Source: an uncultured Eubacteriales bacterium
GTDB taxonomy: Bacteria > Bacillota > Clostridia > Oscillospirales > Oscillospiraceae
Direction: 5' to 3'
Assembly (NCBI GenBank): GCA_900545585.1
Contig: UQZR01000003.1
Span: 62,001 to 126,000, forward strand
Length of the DNA: 64,000 nucleotides
Translations under genes and position numbers: made by a program
The notes under the pieces: generated by a model
The model's database searches: none
What the model was told of the DNA's origin: nothing
Seen by the model: only the letters and a program-made list of their open reading frames with translations
Shown: piece by piece, positions 40,820 through 49,372 of the stretch
Layout of the letters: every line of letters begins with the position of its first letter
Position numbering within the stretch: position 1 is the first letter of the stretch

Positions 40820-41830
40820 ATGCCCAACATCAAGTACATCGCCCGCGTCCTCACCGGCGTGCGGTGGAAGAAAATGAACTACATCCTGGGCGTCGTCAAG
40901 GACAAGTGCGGCCAGAGCAAGGTCCGCACGTTCTTCGACATCCTCTGGTGCGCCGCCCGCTACGGTGCGGGGTACTATGACTACGCCATGTACGGGTTCT
41001 ACGACCTCACCGGCAAACAGCGGGACACCTATCTCACCCGCGTGCGCAACCGGAAGATCTCCGACCTGATGAACGATCCCGCCTTCCACGACGATTTCGA
41101 CGACAAGCTGAGGTTCAACGAGACGTTCCGCCGCTTCCTGCGCCGCGAGACGCTGAATGGCGAGACCGCCACGCCCCGGCAGATGGCGGAGTTCGCGGCG
41201 GGGCAGGAGTACATCTTCGCCAAGATCAACCACGGCGACTGCGGCCGCGGTGTGGAGCGCCTGCGGGTGGCGGATTTCGCGTCCCCCGACGCCATGCTGG
41301 CCTATATCCGCGAGCACAAGCTGGTGGTGCTGGAGCACCAGCTCATCCAGCACCCCGACATGGCCCGCCTCCACCCCAACAGCGTCAACACCATGCGCAT
41401 CGTCACCGACAATGTGAACGGGAACGTCACCATCGCCTACATCATCGTGAAGATGGGCACCGGCGGCAGCGTCTGCGACAACTCCGGCCAGGGCGGCATC
41501 CTCGCCCGCGTGGATGTGGACACGGGGCGCATCAGCACCCCCGCCACCGACGACTATTTCCACGTCTACGACACCCATCCCGACACCGGTATCCCGCTGG
41601 TGGGCTACCAGCTGCCCATGGTGCCGGAGGCCATCGCCATGGCCAAGGAGGCCGCTCAGGTGTTCCCCCAGGTGGGCCACGTGGGCTGGGATATGGCGGT
41701 GACGCCGGACGGCCCCGCCATCATCGAGGGCAACAACTTCCCCGGCACAGATCTGTGCCAGCTGGCACCGCTGTGGCCGGAAAAGACAGGCCTGTGGCCC
41801 TACTACAAGCATATTCTGCATCTGAAATAA
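40820..41830 (+). CDS. Sugar-transfer-associated ATP-grasp protein
   Basis: The 336-residue protein lies 22 bp after the flippase. It has ATP-grasp features: FAKINHGDCGRGV (ATP-binding Lys and Gly-rich loop), VLEHQLIQHPDMARLHPNSVNTMRIVT, DNSGQGGILARVD, and VGWDMAVTPDGPAIIEGNNFPG supplying metal ligands. This matches the ATPgrasp_ST family found next to sugar transferases. It probably forms an amide bond between an amino acid and a sugar or carboxylate of the surface polymer. Substrate unknown. Confidence 0.85.
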   Translation: MPNIKYIARVLTGVRWKKMNYILGVVKDKCGQSKVRTFFDILWCAARYGAGYYDYAMYGFYDLTGKQRDTYLTRVRNRKISDLMNDPAFHDDFDDKLRFNETFRRFLRRETLNGETATPRQMAEFAAGQEYIFAKINHGDCGRGVERLRVADFASPDAMLAYIREHKLVVLEHQLIQHPDMARLHPNSVNTMRIVTDNVNGNVTIAYIIVKMGTGGSVCDNSGQGGILARVDVDTGRISTPATDDYFHVYDTHPDTGIPLVGYQLPMVPEAIAMAKEAAQVFPQVGHVGWDMAVTPDGPAIIEGNNFPGTDLCQLAPLWPEKTGLWPYYKHILHLK

Positions 41831-41842
41831 GGAGGTATTGCC

Positions 41843-42340
41843 ATGCGTCTGAAAGATCTCGAACGTGACGAAGCCTTTGCCTGGGAGGTACTGAAAAAAG
41901 CGCCCTACGCCACGCTGGCCATGACCGGTGCGGACGGCGCGCCCTACTGCGTGCCCATCAACCATGTGGCCGACGAGACATACAGGGTCCTGTACTTCCA
42001 CTGCGCCGGTGCGGGTGAGAAGTGGGAGGTCCTGAAAACGAACCCCCAGGTCTGCCTCACCGCCGTGTCCCGCATGTCCATCGTCCCCAACGAATTTGAT
42101 ACAGCCTACGACTCCGCCGTGGTGCGGGGGCAGGCGCAGGTGGTCACCGACGACGGCGAGCGCACCAAGGCCCTGCTCCTGCTGGTAGAATCGCTGGATC
42201 CCAAGGGTATGGGCGGCCTTGCCGCCTACATGGAACGGTGCTTTGCCGCCACGCAGGTCGTGAAGATCGTCCCCAGTCAGATCACCGGCAAGCAGTCCCA
42301 CCCCTCGCCCAAGCCCACCTTCGGCTGCGGCGAGCATTGA
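41843..42340 (+). CDS. Pyridoxamine 5'-phosphate oxidase-like flavoprotein
   Basis: The 165-residue protein shows the split-barrel FMN-binding fold of the NimA/PNPOx-like group: LKKAPYATLAMTGADGAPYCVPINHV, YFHCAGAGEKWEVLKTNPQVCLTA, and a late VVRGQAQVV strand. Members bind flavin or haem; some reduce nitroimidazoles. It follows the ATP-grasp gene by 12 bp with a TAAGGAGG site, but its role in that operon is unclear. Confidence 0.88.
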   Translation: MRLKDLERDEAFAWEVLKKAPYATLAMTGADGAPYCVPINHVADETYRVLYFHCAGAGEKWEVLKTNPQVCLTAVSRMSIVPNEFDTAYDSAVVRGQAQVVTDDGERTKALLLLVESLDPKGMGGLAAYMERCFAATQVVKIVPSQITGKQSHPSPKPTFGCGEH

Positions 42341-42342
42341 GT

Positions 42343-42396
42343 ACACATGTAAAAAGAGCGCTGTTCCCGCGGGAACAGCGCTCTTTTTACATGTGT
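42343..42396. terminator. 54-bp perfect palindromic bidirectional terminator
   Basis: The palindrome runs ACACATGTAAAAAGAGCGCT... to its exact complement, including A5 and T5 tracts, between convergent genes. Confidence 0.92.
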
Positions 42397-42932
42397 TATA
42401 CCTGGGACACGTCCGTTGTCTCCGGCGCGGCGGTTGGCTCTGCCGGCTCCGGCATGGGCTCCTGCGGCGCGGGAGCCGCTGCGTCGGGCACGGGTGCAGG
42501 CGGCTCCGAAACAGGAGCCGCGTCCTGCTGACGCGCCGCGTCACGGGCGGCTGCTTCCGCAGCGGCAGCCTCCGCCGCCAGACGCTGGTTCTCCGCGCGG
42601 ATGGCGGCCTTTTCCTCCCGGCGGGCATCGGCGGCGGCGAAGAACGCCCGCACCAGCGACGCCAGCGTCAGAAGCGCCACGATGCCGAAGCCGATCCAGC
42701 CCGACAGGCGGATCTGGTAGAAATCGCGGATGGTAAAGTACTCGTGGTACATACCCAGATAATACAGCACCACGCCGCCCACAGCGCACACGATGCCCAG
42801 CAGCAGCTTCAGCACCGCCTTGAACCGGTGCTTCCGGCGCGCCGCGAAATAGTGGACGATCAGCACCAGTGCCGCCAGAAACAGTGCCGGCGACTGGCAG
42901 CACAGCACATAGCCAAGGGTCTTGTCCAGCAT
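42396..42932 (-). CDS. Membrane protein with Ala/Pro-rich tail
   Basis: From the ATG at 42932 the product is 178 residues with three transmembrane helices (about 5-28, 38-60, 72-95) starting MLDKTLGYVLCCQSPALFL. A charged Ala/Glu/Arg helix (about 100-130) then leads into a low-complexity Pro/Ala/Glu tail. No family is recognised. It starts 14 bp after hydA on the same strand, so it is probably its operon partner. Confidence 0.65.
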   Translation of the reverse strand: MLDKTLGYVLCCQSPALFLAALVLIVHYFAARRKHRFKAVLKLLLGIVCAVGGVVLYYLGMYHEYFTIRDFYQIRLSGWIGFGIVALLTLASLVRAFFAAADARREEKAAIRAENQRLAAEAAAAEAAARDAARQQDAAPVSEPPAPVPDAAAPAPQEPMPEPAEPTAAPETTDVSQV

Positions 42933-42946
42933 GGTCCGCCCCCCTC

Positions 42947-44323
42947 TTACAGGCTGCACTTTCCGCGGCGGATGTACTTGCCGTCCGGCCCTGCCAGCAC
43001 ACGGCCCTCGTTGACGGCCAGCTTGCCCCGCAGCCACACCTGTCTGATGGAGCCTCGGGTCACCACGCCCTCGTAGGGATTGTAGTCCGCCGCGCCCACC
43101 ATATCCTCGGCGCGGATGACATGGTCGGCCTGGGGATCGTACACCACGATGTCCGCGTCCGCGCCCTCGGCGATGATGCCCTTGCGGGGGAACATGCCGT
43201 ACAGGCGGGCGGGGTTCTCCGCCAGCACGCGGCACATGGCGGCCAGACTGATCTTCCGCGTGGTGACGCCGAAGGTATACATCAGCTCGCCCCGGGTCTC
43301 TACTCCGGGCAGACCGCCGGGGATGGCGGTGAAGTCGTCCTTTCCCGCCAGCTTCTGGGCTGTGGTGAAGCTGCAGTGGTCGGTGGACACCGTCTGTACC
43401 TCGCCGCGGCGGATAGCCTGCCACAGAGCCTTCCGGTCCGCCGCCTTGCGGATGGGCGGCGCGCAGACATATTTGGCAGCCTGTAACCAGTCCTCGTTGT
43501 CGTAGACGCTGTCATCCAGAATGAGGTACTGGGGGCAGGTCTCCACGTACACCTTCTGGCCGCGGCGGCGCGCCGCCTCGATCTCCCGCAGGGACGCGGC
43601 GTTGGTGGTATGTACGATCACCACCGGAATGTCCACGGCCTCGGCGATGTGCAGCAGGCGGCCCACGGCCTCCGCCTCCAGAAAATCGGGGCGGGTGCGG
43701 GGATGGCAGCCCACGCTGCCCTGCTCACCGGCGGCCTTCTTCTCCTCGATGAGGGCGTCGATGACGCCTGCGTTCTCGCAGTGTACGCCGCAGATGCCGC
43801 CCTTCTCCTTCAGCTTCTTCAGCGCCTTATACATCAGCTTGTCGCCGATCATCATGGCGGGATACGTCATATACATCTTGAAGGAGGAGATGCCCTCGGC
43901 GTACATGTCGTCGATCTCGCTTTCGATGGTGTCGTTCCAGTCGTCGATGGTCATGTGGAAGCCGTAGTCGCAGGCGCACTTGCCGTCCGCCTTCTCATGC
44001 CACAGCCGCAGGCCGTCGTGGAGCGTCTCGCCCTTGTTGGGGCAGGCGAAGTCCACCACCGTGGTGGTGCCGCCCCGCAGCGCTGCCCTGGAGCCGGAGG
44101 CGAAATCGTCCGCCGTGGTGGTATTGCACACGTCCAGATCGAAGTGGGTATGGGCGTCGATGAATCCGGGCAGCAGCAGCATGCCTGCGGCGTCCACCAC
44201 CTGCGCATCGTCCACATGGATGTCACGGGTCACCCGCTGGATCTTCTCGCCGTCCACCAGCACGTCCGCCCGCCGCGTGCCCTTGCCGGACACCACGGTG
44301 CCGTTCTTGAACAAAATTCTCAT
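42947..44323 (-). CDS. hydA: Dihydropyrimidinase/hydantoinase
   Basis: From the ATG at 44323 the protein is 458 residues. It carries the amidohydrolase motif GFIDAHTH (His58, His60), the carbamylated Lys149 in SSFKMYMTY, VHCENA, VIVHTTNA and VSTDHCSF, so all metal ligands are present. It hydrolyses cyclic amides such as dihydropyrimidines or hydantoins. Together with ssnA and ygfK nearby it matches the anaerobic purine/urate catabolism set (hyuA in E. coli). The leader of about 225 bp upstream contains a MITE-like inverted repeat. Confidence 0.92.
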   Translation of the reverse strand: MRILFKNGTVVSGKGTRRADVLVDGEKIQRVTRDIHVDDAQVVDAAGMLLLPGFIDAHTHFDLDVCNTTTADDFASGSRAALRGGTTTVVDFACPNKGETLHDGLRLWHEKADGKCACDYGFHMTIDDWNDTIESEIDDMYAEGISSFKMYMTYPAMMIGDKLMYKALKKLKEKGGICGVHCENAGVIDALIEEKKAAGEQGSVGCHPRTRPDFLEAEAVGRLLHIAEAVDIPVVIVHTTNAASLREIEAARRRGQKVYVETCPQYLILDDSVYDNEDWLQAAKYVCAPPIRKAADRKALWQAIRRGEVQTVSTDHCSFTTAQKLAGKDDFTAIPGGLPGVETRGELMYTFGVTTRKISLAAMCRVLAENPARLYGMFPRKGIIAEGADADIVVYDPQADHVIRAEDMVGAADYNPYEGVVTRGSIRQVWLRGKLAVNEGRVLAGPDGKYIRRGKCSL

Positions 44324-44360
44324 CTCAGGGCCCTCCTGTTTCTTTTGTAGTCTTTTGGGG

Positions 44361-44549
44361 ATACCATCAGTTAACAAGGGCAAACACGGTTTTGACGGGC
44401 AAAACTGCTTCGCACCTGTCGGTGATGGATTTTCGAGTGATTTTTGGTTTTTGAGACGCAGGCGGGCATGTGCCCGCCAAGGTGAAAAGGGCAAAAAGCG
44501 CCGAAAAGCCGCGCTGACAGGCGTGTTTGCCCTTGTTAACTGATGGTAT
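44361..44549. mobile_element. MITE-like element with 28-bp perfect terminal inverted repeats
   Basis: The left end (44361-44388, starting ATACCATCAGTTAACAAGGG) is exactly repeated, inverted, at 44522-44549. The interior has no coding capacity but holds a hairpin (GGCGGGC/GCCCGCC). The ends are flanked by or include TA, as expected for IS630/mariner-like insertion. It lies in the hydA 5' untranslated region. Confidence 0.7.
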
Positions 44550-44576
44550 TATACCACTATCTTTTTTGGGTGGCAA
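44548..44576 (-). promoter_or_regulatory. hydA promoter at MITE edge
   Basis: Minus-strand -35 TTGCCA (44571-44576), 17-bp spacer, consensus -10 TATAAT (44548-44553) whose last two bases belong to the inverted repeat. Confidence 0.72.
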
Positions 44577-45638
44577 CTACCTCCACAGCCGGATATAGCC
44601 GCCGTCCCGCAGCTGCTTCACCAGCATCAGCGCCATGGGGGCCAGCACCATCCCCGCCACGCCCATGGCGCAGAAGCCCACGTACATGGCGCACAGCGAC
44701 GCCAGCGGCGGCAGTCCCGCCTGGGCCGCCATCAGCTTGGGCTCCAGCACGCTGCGCACCACGGAGATCACCGCGAACAGCGCCAGCAGCGCGATGCCCC
44801 GGGGCACGGCGCCCAGCAGGCATTCCACTGCCGCCCAGGGCACCAGCACCGTCCCCGTCCCGAACACCGGCAGCGCGTCGATCAGGGCGATCAGCGCCGC
44901 CAGCAGCAGCGCGTACTCCTGCCGCATCAGCAGCAGTCCCGCCAGCAGCTGGCAAAACGTCACCGCCAGCAGGATGCACTCCGCCTTCAGCCACTTTCCC
45001 AGTGTGGCGAACACGCTGGACTTCACTCCCCTGGCCCGCTCCAGCCGCGATCCCAGCTGCCGCCGGAAAAAGCCCCTCACCGCCGGATAGGCGCTGAGGG
45101 TAAAGAACACCGCCAGCACCGTGGTGCCGCAGGCCAGCAGCACCCGCGGCAGTGCCGCCATGGCGCGGCCCGCACCCTGTAAAACGGCGGAGGACACCTG
45201 CCCCGCCAGCTCCGCCGCCCGCCGGGGCAGGCTGTCCAGCATGTGCTCCGCCGTCTGGCGCACCCCATCGGGACAGGCGGCGCAGAAGCCCTCCAGCCGC
45301 CGCTCCAGCGACGCCATGGTCTCCGGCAGGGCGGCCAGCAGCTCCGGCAGTGACGACACCAGCGCCACCGCCTGCTCCACCACCTGCACCGCCAGCGCGA
45401 TCAGTACCGCCAGTACACCGCCCACCAGCACCAGCGTCAGCACCGCCGCCGTAAAGCTCCGCCGCAGGTGCAGGCGGCGCTGGGCACGGACGATCAGCGG
45501 CTCCAGCAGCGCCGCAGCGCCCAGTGCCAGCAGAAACGGCAGCAGCCATACCAGCGCGTAGCGCAATACCAGCCAGCTCACTCCCGCCATAGCCGCCCAC
45601 CAGAGCAGACCCAGTACCTGTTCCCGCCTTCGCTCCAT
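44577..45638 (-). CDS. AI-2E family transporter / YtvI-like membrane protein
   Basis: The 353-residue protein has seven to eight transmembrane helices, an amphipathic middle segment (about 85-145, LPELLAALPETMASLERRL) and the C-terminal signature ALIDALPVFGTGTVLVPWA with EPKLMAAQAGLPPLASLCAMYVG. This matches the AI-2E/PF01594 family, in clostridia often the sporulation protein YtvI. Transport substrate is unknown; several members are Na+/H+ antiporters. It stands alone on the minus strand, divergent from the ACT protein. Confidence 0.88.
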   Translation of the reverse strand: MERRREQVLGLLWWAAMAGVSWLVLRYALVWLLPFLLALGAAALLEPLIVRAQRRLHLRRSFTAAVLTLVLVGGVLAVLIALAVQVVEQAVALVSSLPELLAALPETMASLERRLEGFCAACPDGVRQTAEHMLDSLPRRAAELAGQVSSAVLQGAGRAMAALPRVLLACGTTVLAVFFTLSAYPAVRGFFRRQLGSRLERARGVKSSVFATLGKWLKAECILLAVTFCQLLAGLLLMRQEYALLLAALIALIDALPVFGTGTVLVPWAAVECLLGAVPRGIALLALFAVISVVRSVLEPKLMAAQAGLPPLASLCAMYVGFCAMGVAGMVLAPMALMLVKQLRDGGYIRLWR

Positions 45639-45678
45639 CGCCGTACCTCCCTTTCACAGAATTTTTACAAAATTTTTC

Positions 45679-45707
45679 TTGTCTTTTTCGCTTTACCGTG
45701 ATAACAT
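45679..45707 (+). promoter_or_regulatory. Promoter of ACT-domain gene
   Basis: -35 TTGTCT, 17-bp spacer, -10 TAACAT, 50 bp upstream of the start. Confidence 0.6.
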
Positions 45708-45756
45708 AACTCATATTAGACAAATGTGCGCATTCCGCGGACACATTGGAGGGAAC

Positions 45757-46194
45757 ATGGAGAAGAAAAAGTACTATCTCGTCTCTGCGGAGGCGCTGCC
45801 GGAGGTCTTTATCAAAGTGGCGGAGGCCAAGCGTATGCTGCAGGTGGGCGAGGCCGACACCGTGGGCGAGGCCGCACGTCTCGTGGGCATCAGCCGCAGC
45901 GCCTTCTATAAGTATAAGGATGCGGTGCAGCCGTTTCAGAACATGCGGGCGGGCCATATCATCACGTTTTACGCACTGCTCAAGGATATTCCGGGCGTGC
46001 TGTCCAATTACCTGTCTATTTTTGCCAATTCCGGCGCGAATATTCTCACCATCAACCAGACCATTCCCACCAACGGCTGCGCCGGCGTCACCATTTCCGC
46101 CGAGACCAGCGACATGGTCGAGGGGCTGGAGGAGCTGATGGCCCGGGCTTCCTCCGCCGAGGGCGTGCTGAAATTCGAGATCATGGCGGGCTGA
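45757..46194 (+). CDS. ACT-domain protein, PheB/UPF0735-like
   Basis: From the ATG at 45757 (GGAGGGAAC) the protein is 145 residues. It begins KKKYYLVSAEALPEVFIKVAEAK, has a helix-turn-helix-like ARLVGISRSAFYKYKDAV, and a C-terminal ACT domain with IITFYALLKDIPGVLSNYLS and NILTINQTIP. This is the UPF0735/PheB pattern; in Bacillus it neighbours pheA. ACT domains bind amino acids, so it may sense an aromatic amino acid. The next transcript downstream begins with a Tyr/Phe-rich leader peptide, which supports that link. Confidence 0.9.
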   Translation: MEKKKYYLVSAEALPEVFIKVAEAKRMLQVGEADTVGEAARLVGISRSAFYKYKDAVQPFQNMRAGHIITFYALLKDIPGVLSNYLSIFANSGANILTINQTIPTNGCAGVTISAETSDMVEGLEELMARASSAEGVLKFEIMAG

Positions 46195-46344
46195 CCGCCA
46201 ATACGCCTTGTAGGTTATCCCCGACAAAAAAGGCGGGCAAAAAATACCGAAAGCAGGTAGGTTTACCGGAAACTTTAGCACCGCAAAGCGAAAAAACGTC
46301 ATTTTACCGACGGATTCAATGGACTTTTTTGGCAAAAATGACAA

Positions 46345-46374
46345 TTGACGCCGCCGTACCGCGTGTGGTAAGTT
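46345..46374 (+). promoter_or_regulatory. Promoter of the leader-peptide/ABC importer transcript
   Basis: -35 TTGACG, 18-bp spacer, -10 TAAGTT preceded by TGG; about 32 bp before the leader ATG. The preceding part of the gap (46195-46344) shows nothing recognisable. Confidence 0.55.
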
Positions 46375-46406
46375 ACAGAAAACTTCGAGAAAGGAGAACG
46401 CCGGAC

Positions 46407-46505
46407 ATGTTGAAGCAGTATCAGGCATACGCATATAGCTTTTACTTTTACTTTACCTTTACGGACGAAGTAAAAGCGATTTGTGATGCCCAGAAACGCT
46501 GCTGA
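46407..46505 (+). CDS. Tyr/Phe-rich leader peptide
   Basis: This 32-codon frame starts with ATG after GAAAGGAG and ends with TGA. Residues 5-18 contain five Tyr and four Phe, including the run YAYSFYFYFTF, with all Phe codons TTT. A Rho-independent terminator begins 38 bases after the stop, followed by the ABC importer. That arrangement is the classic transcription attenuation layout (as in pheL), where scarcity of charged tRNA-Tyr or tRNA-Phe stalls the ribosome and prevents termination. The antiterminator pairing was not traced. Confidence 0.78.
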   Translation: MLKQYQAYAYSFYFYFTFTDEVKAICDAQKRC

Positions 46506-46543
46506 CCAGGAAGGCCGCTCTCCGCCGGAGACGGAACGACATG

Positions 46544-46585
46544 AAAGCCGCCCTATGGACCACAAGTCCACGGGGCGGCTTTTTT
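46544..46585 (+). terminator. Attenuator terminator before ABC importer
   Basis: Arms AAAGCCGCCC/GGGGCGGCTTT enclose a second stem TGGAC/GTCCA and are followed by T6. It lies between the leader peptide and the substrate-binding protein gene, not after a gene, so it is a regulated terminator candidate. Confidence 0.8.
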
Positions 46586-46626
46586 GCATCCCAATTTCAC
46601 AAAATCACGATCAGGAGGAACCCAAG

Positions 46627-47640
46627 ATGAAACGAAATGCCACCCGGCGGCTGCTGACCGCCCTCCTCGCCGCCGCCATGTGTCTGAGCCTGGCCGCCTG
46701 CGGCAGCAAGCCCGCCGCCAACGGCAGCGCCGACACCGACGCCCCTTCCGGTGACAACGCCGCCAAGAAGTACACCATCGGCGTGTGCCAGCTGGTGACC
46801 CACGATGCGCTGGACGCCGCCACCCAGGGCTTCATCGACGCCGTGCAGGAAAAGCTGGGCGCGGACAACGTGGACATCTCCGTCCAGAACGCCGCCAATG
46901 ACCAGAATGTCTGCACCACCATCGTCAACACCTTCGTCTCCCAGAAGGTCGATCTGATCATGGCCAACGCCACCCCGTCCCTGCAGGCCGCGTATAACGC
47001 CACCACCGAGATCCCCATCCTGGGCACGGCCGTCACCGAGTACGGCGTGGCGCTGGGCCTCAAGGACTTCAACGGCACCGTGGGCGGCAACGTCTCCGGC
47101 ACCTCCGATCTGGCGCCCCTCACCGAGCAGGCGGACATGATCCTGGAGCTGTTCCCCGAGGCCAAGACTGTGGGCCTGCTGTACTGCTCCGCCGAGCCCA
47201 ACTCCGAGTATCAGGTCCAGGTGGTGGAGGAATACCTCACCGGTAAGGGCATTACCTGCGTGCGCTACTCCTTCGCTGACTCCAACGATGTGGCCGCCGT
47301 TACCACCAAGGCCGCTGCCGACAGCGATGTCATCTACATCCCCACCGACAACACTGCCGCCTCCTGCACCGAGACCATCGGCAACATCGTCCTCAATGCC
47401 GGTACGCCGGTGGTGGCCGGTGAACAGGGCATCTGCGCCGGCTGCGGCGTGGCCACCCTCTCCATCAGCTACTACGATCTGGGCTACAAGACCGGTGAGA
47501 TGGCCGCCCAGATCCTTACCGGTGAAGCTGACATCTCCCAGATGTCCATCGCCTACGCCCCCGCCGCCAAGATGTACAACCCCACCATGTGCGAAGCCCT
47601 GAACATCACCGTTCCCGACGGCTACACCGCCATGGAATAA
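46627..47640 (+). CDS. ABC importer substrate-binding lipoprotein, TrpX-like
   Basis: The 337-residue protein has a lipoprotein signal with lipobox LAAC (MKRNATRRLLTALLAAAMCLSLAACGS split around the Cys). The mature part is a type I periplasmic-binding fold of the ABC_sub_bind (PF04392) family: IGVCQLVTHDALDAATQGF, FVSQKVDLIMANATPS, IPILGTAVTEYG and KTVGLLYCSAEPNSEYQ. Relatives include the TrpXYZ aromatic amino acid importer of streptococci. The aromatic leader peptide upstream makes Tyr/Phe (or Trp) the likely substrate. Binding specificity is inferred. Confidence 0.88.
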   Translation: MKRNATRRLLTALLAAAMCLSLAACGSKPAANGSADTDAPSGDNAAKKYTIGVCQLVTHDALDAATQGFIDAVQEKLGADNVDISVQNAANDQNVCTTIVNTFVSQKVDLIMANATPSLQAAYNATTEIPILGTAVTEYGVALGLKDFNGTVGGNVSGTSDLAPLTEQADMILELFPEAKTVGLLYCSAEPNSEYQVQVVEEYLTGKGITCVRYSFADSNDVAAVTTKAAADSDVIYIPTDNTAASCTETIGNIVLNAGTPVVAGEQGICAGCGVATLSISYYDLGYKTGEMAAQILTGEADISQMSIAYAPAAKMYNPTMCEALNITVPDGYTAME

Positions 47641-47670
47641 ACCAAAAACAGGAAGGTCTGGTGTTCCCAC

Positions 47671-48585
47671 ATGACACAGCTATTGAATGCGATCCCCGGC
47701 GCGCTGGCCCAGGGCCTGATCTGGGGCGTGATGGCCATCGGCGTTTACATTACCTATAAAGTTCTGGATATTGCCGACCTGACCGTGGACGGCTCCCTCT
47801 GCACCGGCGCGGCGGTGTGTACCATGCTGCTGCTCGCGGGCCACAGCCCATGGATCGCCATGCTGTGCGCCGTGCTGGCCGGCCTGCTGGCCGGCACGGT
47901 GACAGGCCTGCTCCACGTGCTGCTGGGCATCCCGCCCATCCTGGCGGGTATCCTGACCCAGATGGTGCTCTGGTCCGTAAACCTGAAGATCCTGGGCAAG
48001 GCGAACCAGGCCCTGCCGGCCCGCAGCATCGACGTACTGCTGACCCAGATGAACATCCCCGCCGCGCTGCCGGTGCTGCTGGGCTGGGCGGCGGTGCTGG
48101 TGACCCTGCTGGTCCTGTTCTTCAGCACCGAGCTGGGCTGCGCCCTCCGGGCCACCGGCTGCAACCCCGTGATGAGCCGGGCCCAGGGCGTGAACACCGG
48201 CTTGATGAAGGTCATCGGTCTGGCGCTGTCCAACGCCGTGGTGGCTATGTCCGGCGGCCTACTGTGTCAGTATCAGGGCTACACCGATGTGAACATGGGC
48301 CGCGGCGCCGTGGTCATCGGTCTGGCCGCCGTGGTCATCGGGCAGGCCGTACTGGGCCGCCATGGCGGCCACATGGCCGCCCAGCTGGGCGGCGTGGTGC
48401 TGGGCGCTGTCATCTACTACATCGTCTATCAGGTCATCATCTTCGCCGGTTTCGACACCGATCTTCTGAAAATGTTCTCCGCCGTCGTGGTGGCGGTATT
48501 TCTGGGTGTGCCCCATGTCCGCGATCAGATCCGTACCAATTCCCGTATCAAAAAAGGAGGCTCCCGTCATGCTGAGAATGCGTAA
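47671..48585 (+). CDS. ABC importer permease, TrpY-like
   Basis: The 304-residue protein has eight to nine transmembrane helices and resembles the BPD_transp_2 (branched-chain type) permeases: IPGALAQGLIWGVMAIGVYITYKVLDIADLT at the N-terminus and ALRATGCNPVMSRAQGVNTGLMKVIGLALSN with the EAA-like coupling loop. It forms the channel of the importer. Thirty bp separate it from the binding protein, and its end overlaps the ATPase start. Confidence 0.9.
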   Translation: MTQLLNAIPGALAQGLIWGVMAIGVYITYKVLDIADLTVDGSLCTGAAVCTMLLLAGHSPWIAMLCAVLAGLLAGTVTGLLHVLLGIPPILAGILTQMVLWSVNLKILGKANQALPARSIDVLLTQMNIPAALPVLLGWAAVLVTLLVLFFSTELGCALRATGCNPVMSRAQGVNTGLMKVIGLALSNAVVAMSGGLLCQYQGYTDVNMGRGAVVIGLAAVVIGQAVLGRHGGHMAAQLGGVVLGAVIYYIVYQVIIFAGFDTDLLKMFSAVVVAVFLGVPHVRDQIRTNSRIKKGGSRHAENA

Positions 48586-49363
48586 CATCACCAAGACCTT
48601 CAACAGCGGCACCGTGGATGAGCGTGTGGCGCTGGATCACATGGACCTGACCCTGCAGGACGGCGATTTCGTCACCGTCATCGGCGGCAACGGCGCCGGT
48701 AAGAGCACCATGCAGAATGCCATCTGCGGCACATGGCAGCCAGATGAGGGCAGCATTGAGCTGGACGGCGTCAACGTCTCCGGCATGCCGGAGTATAAGC
48801 GCGCCCGCTATCTGGGCCGCGTGTATCAGGACCCCATGATGGGCACCTCCGCCGGTATGGAGATCGAGGAGAATCTGGCGCTGGCGGTGCGCCGCGGCAA
48901 GCGCCACACCCTGCGCCTGGGCATCCGCCGCAGCGAGCGGGAGGATTACCGCCGCCGTCTGAAGGAGCTGGGGCTGGGTCTGGAGGACCGCCTCACCACC
49001 AAGGTGGGCACCCTCTCCGGCGGCCAGCGGCAGGCTCTGACGCTGCTGATGGCTACCCTCCAGCGACCCAAGCTGCTGCTGTTGGACGAGCACACCGCCG
49101 CTCTGGATCCCCAGACCGCCGCCCGCGTCATGGAACTCACCGACCGGCTGGTGCAGGAGAACCACCTGACCACCCTGATGATCACCCACAACATGCGGGA
49201 TGCCATCCGCTACGGCAACCGCCTGCTGATGCTCCACAACGGCCGCATCGTGCTGGACATTTCCGGCGAGGAGAAGGCCAGGCTCACCGTGGCCGATCTG
49301 ATGGACATGTTCCGCAAGGTCAGCGGCCGCGAATACGACAACGACCGCACCCTGCTGGCGTAA
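48569..49363 (+). CDS. ABC importer ATPase, TrpZ-like
   Basis: The ATG at 48569 lies inside the end of the permease gene after AAAAAGGAGG. The 264-residue protein has Walker A GGNGAGKST, Q-loop VYQDPMMGT, signature LSGGQRQAL, Walker B LLLLDEHTAALD and the switch His in ITHNMRDA. The signature and Walker motifs are complete. It powers the importer formed with the two preceding genes. Confidence 0.94.
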   Translation: MLRMRNITKTFNSGTVDERVALDHMDLTLQDGDFVTVIGGNGAGKSTMQNAICGTWQPDEGSIELDGVNVSGMPEYKRARYLGRVYQDPMMGTSAGMEIEENLALAVRRGKRHTLRLGIRRSEREDYRRRLKELGLGLEDRLTTKVGTLSGGQRQALTLLMATLQRPKLLLLDEHTAALDPQTAARVMELTDRLVQENHLTTLMITHNMRDAIRYGNRLLMLHNGRIVLDISGEEKARLTVADLMDMFRKVSGREYDNDRTLLA

Positions 49364-49372
49364 CGATACCGC

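Noticed and set aside
44361..44549. MITE ends read as a plain terminator of the YtvI-like gene
   Set aside because: The 28-bp arms are 133 bp apart and lack a U tract, and a consensus promoter overlaps the right edge.
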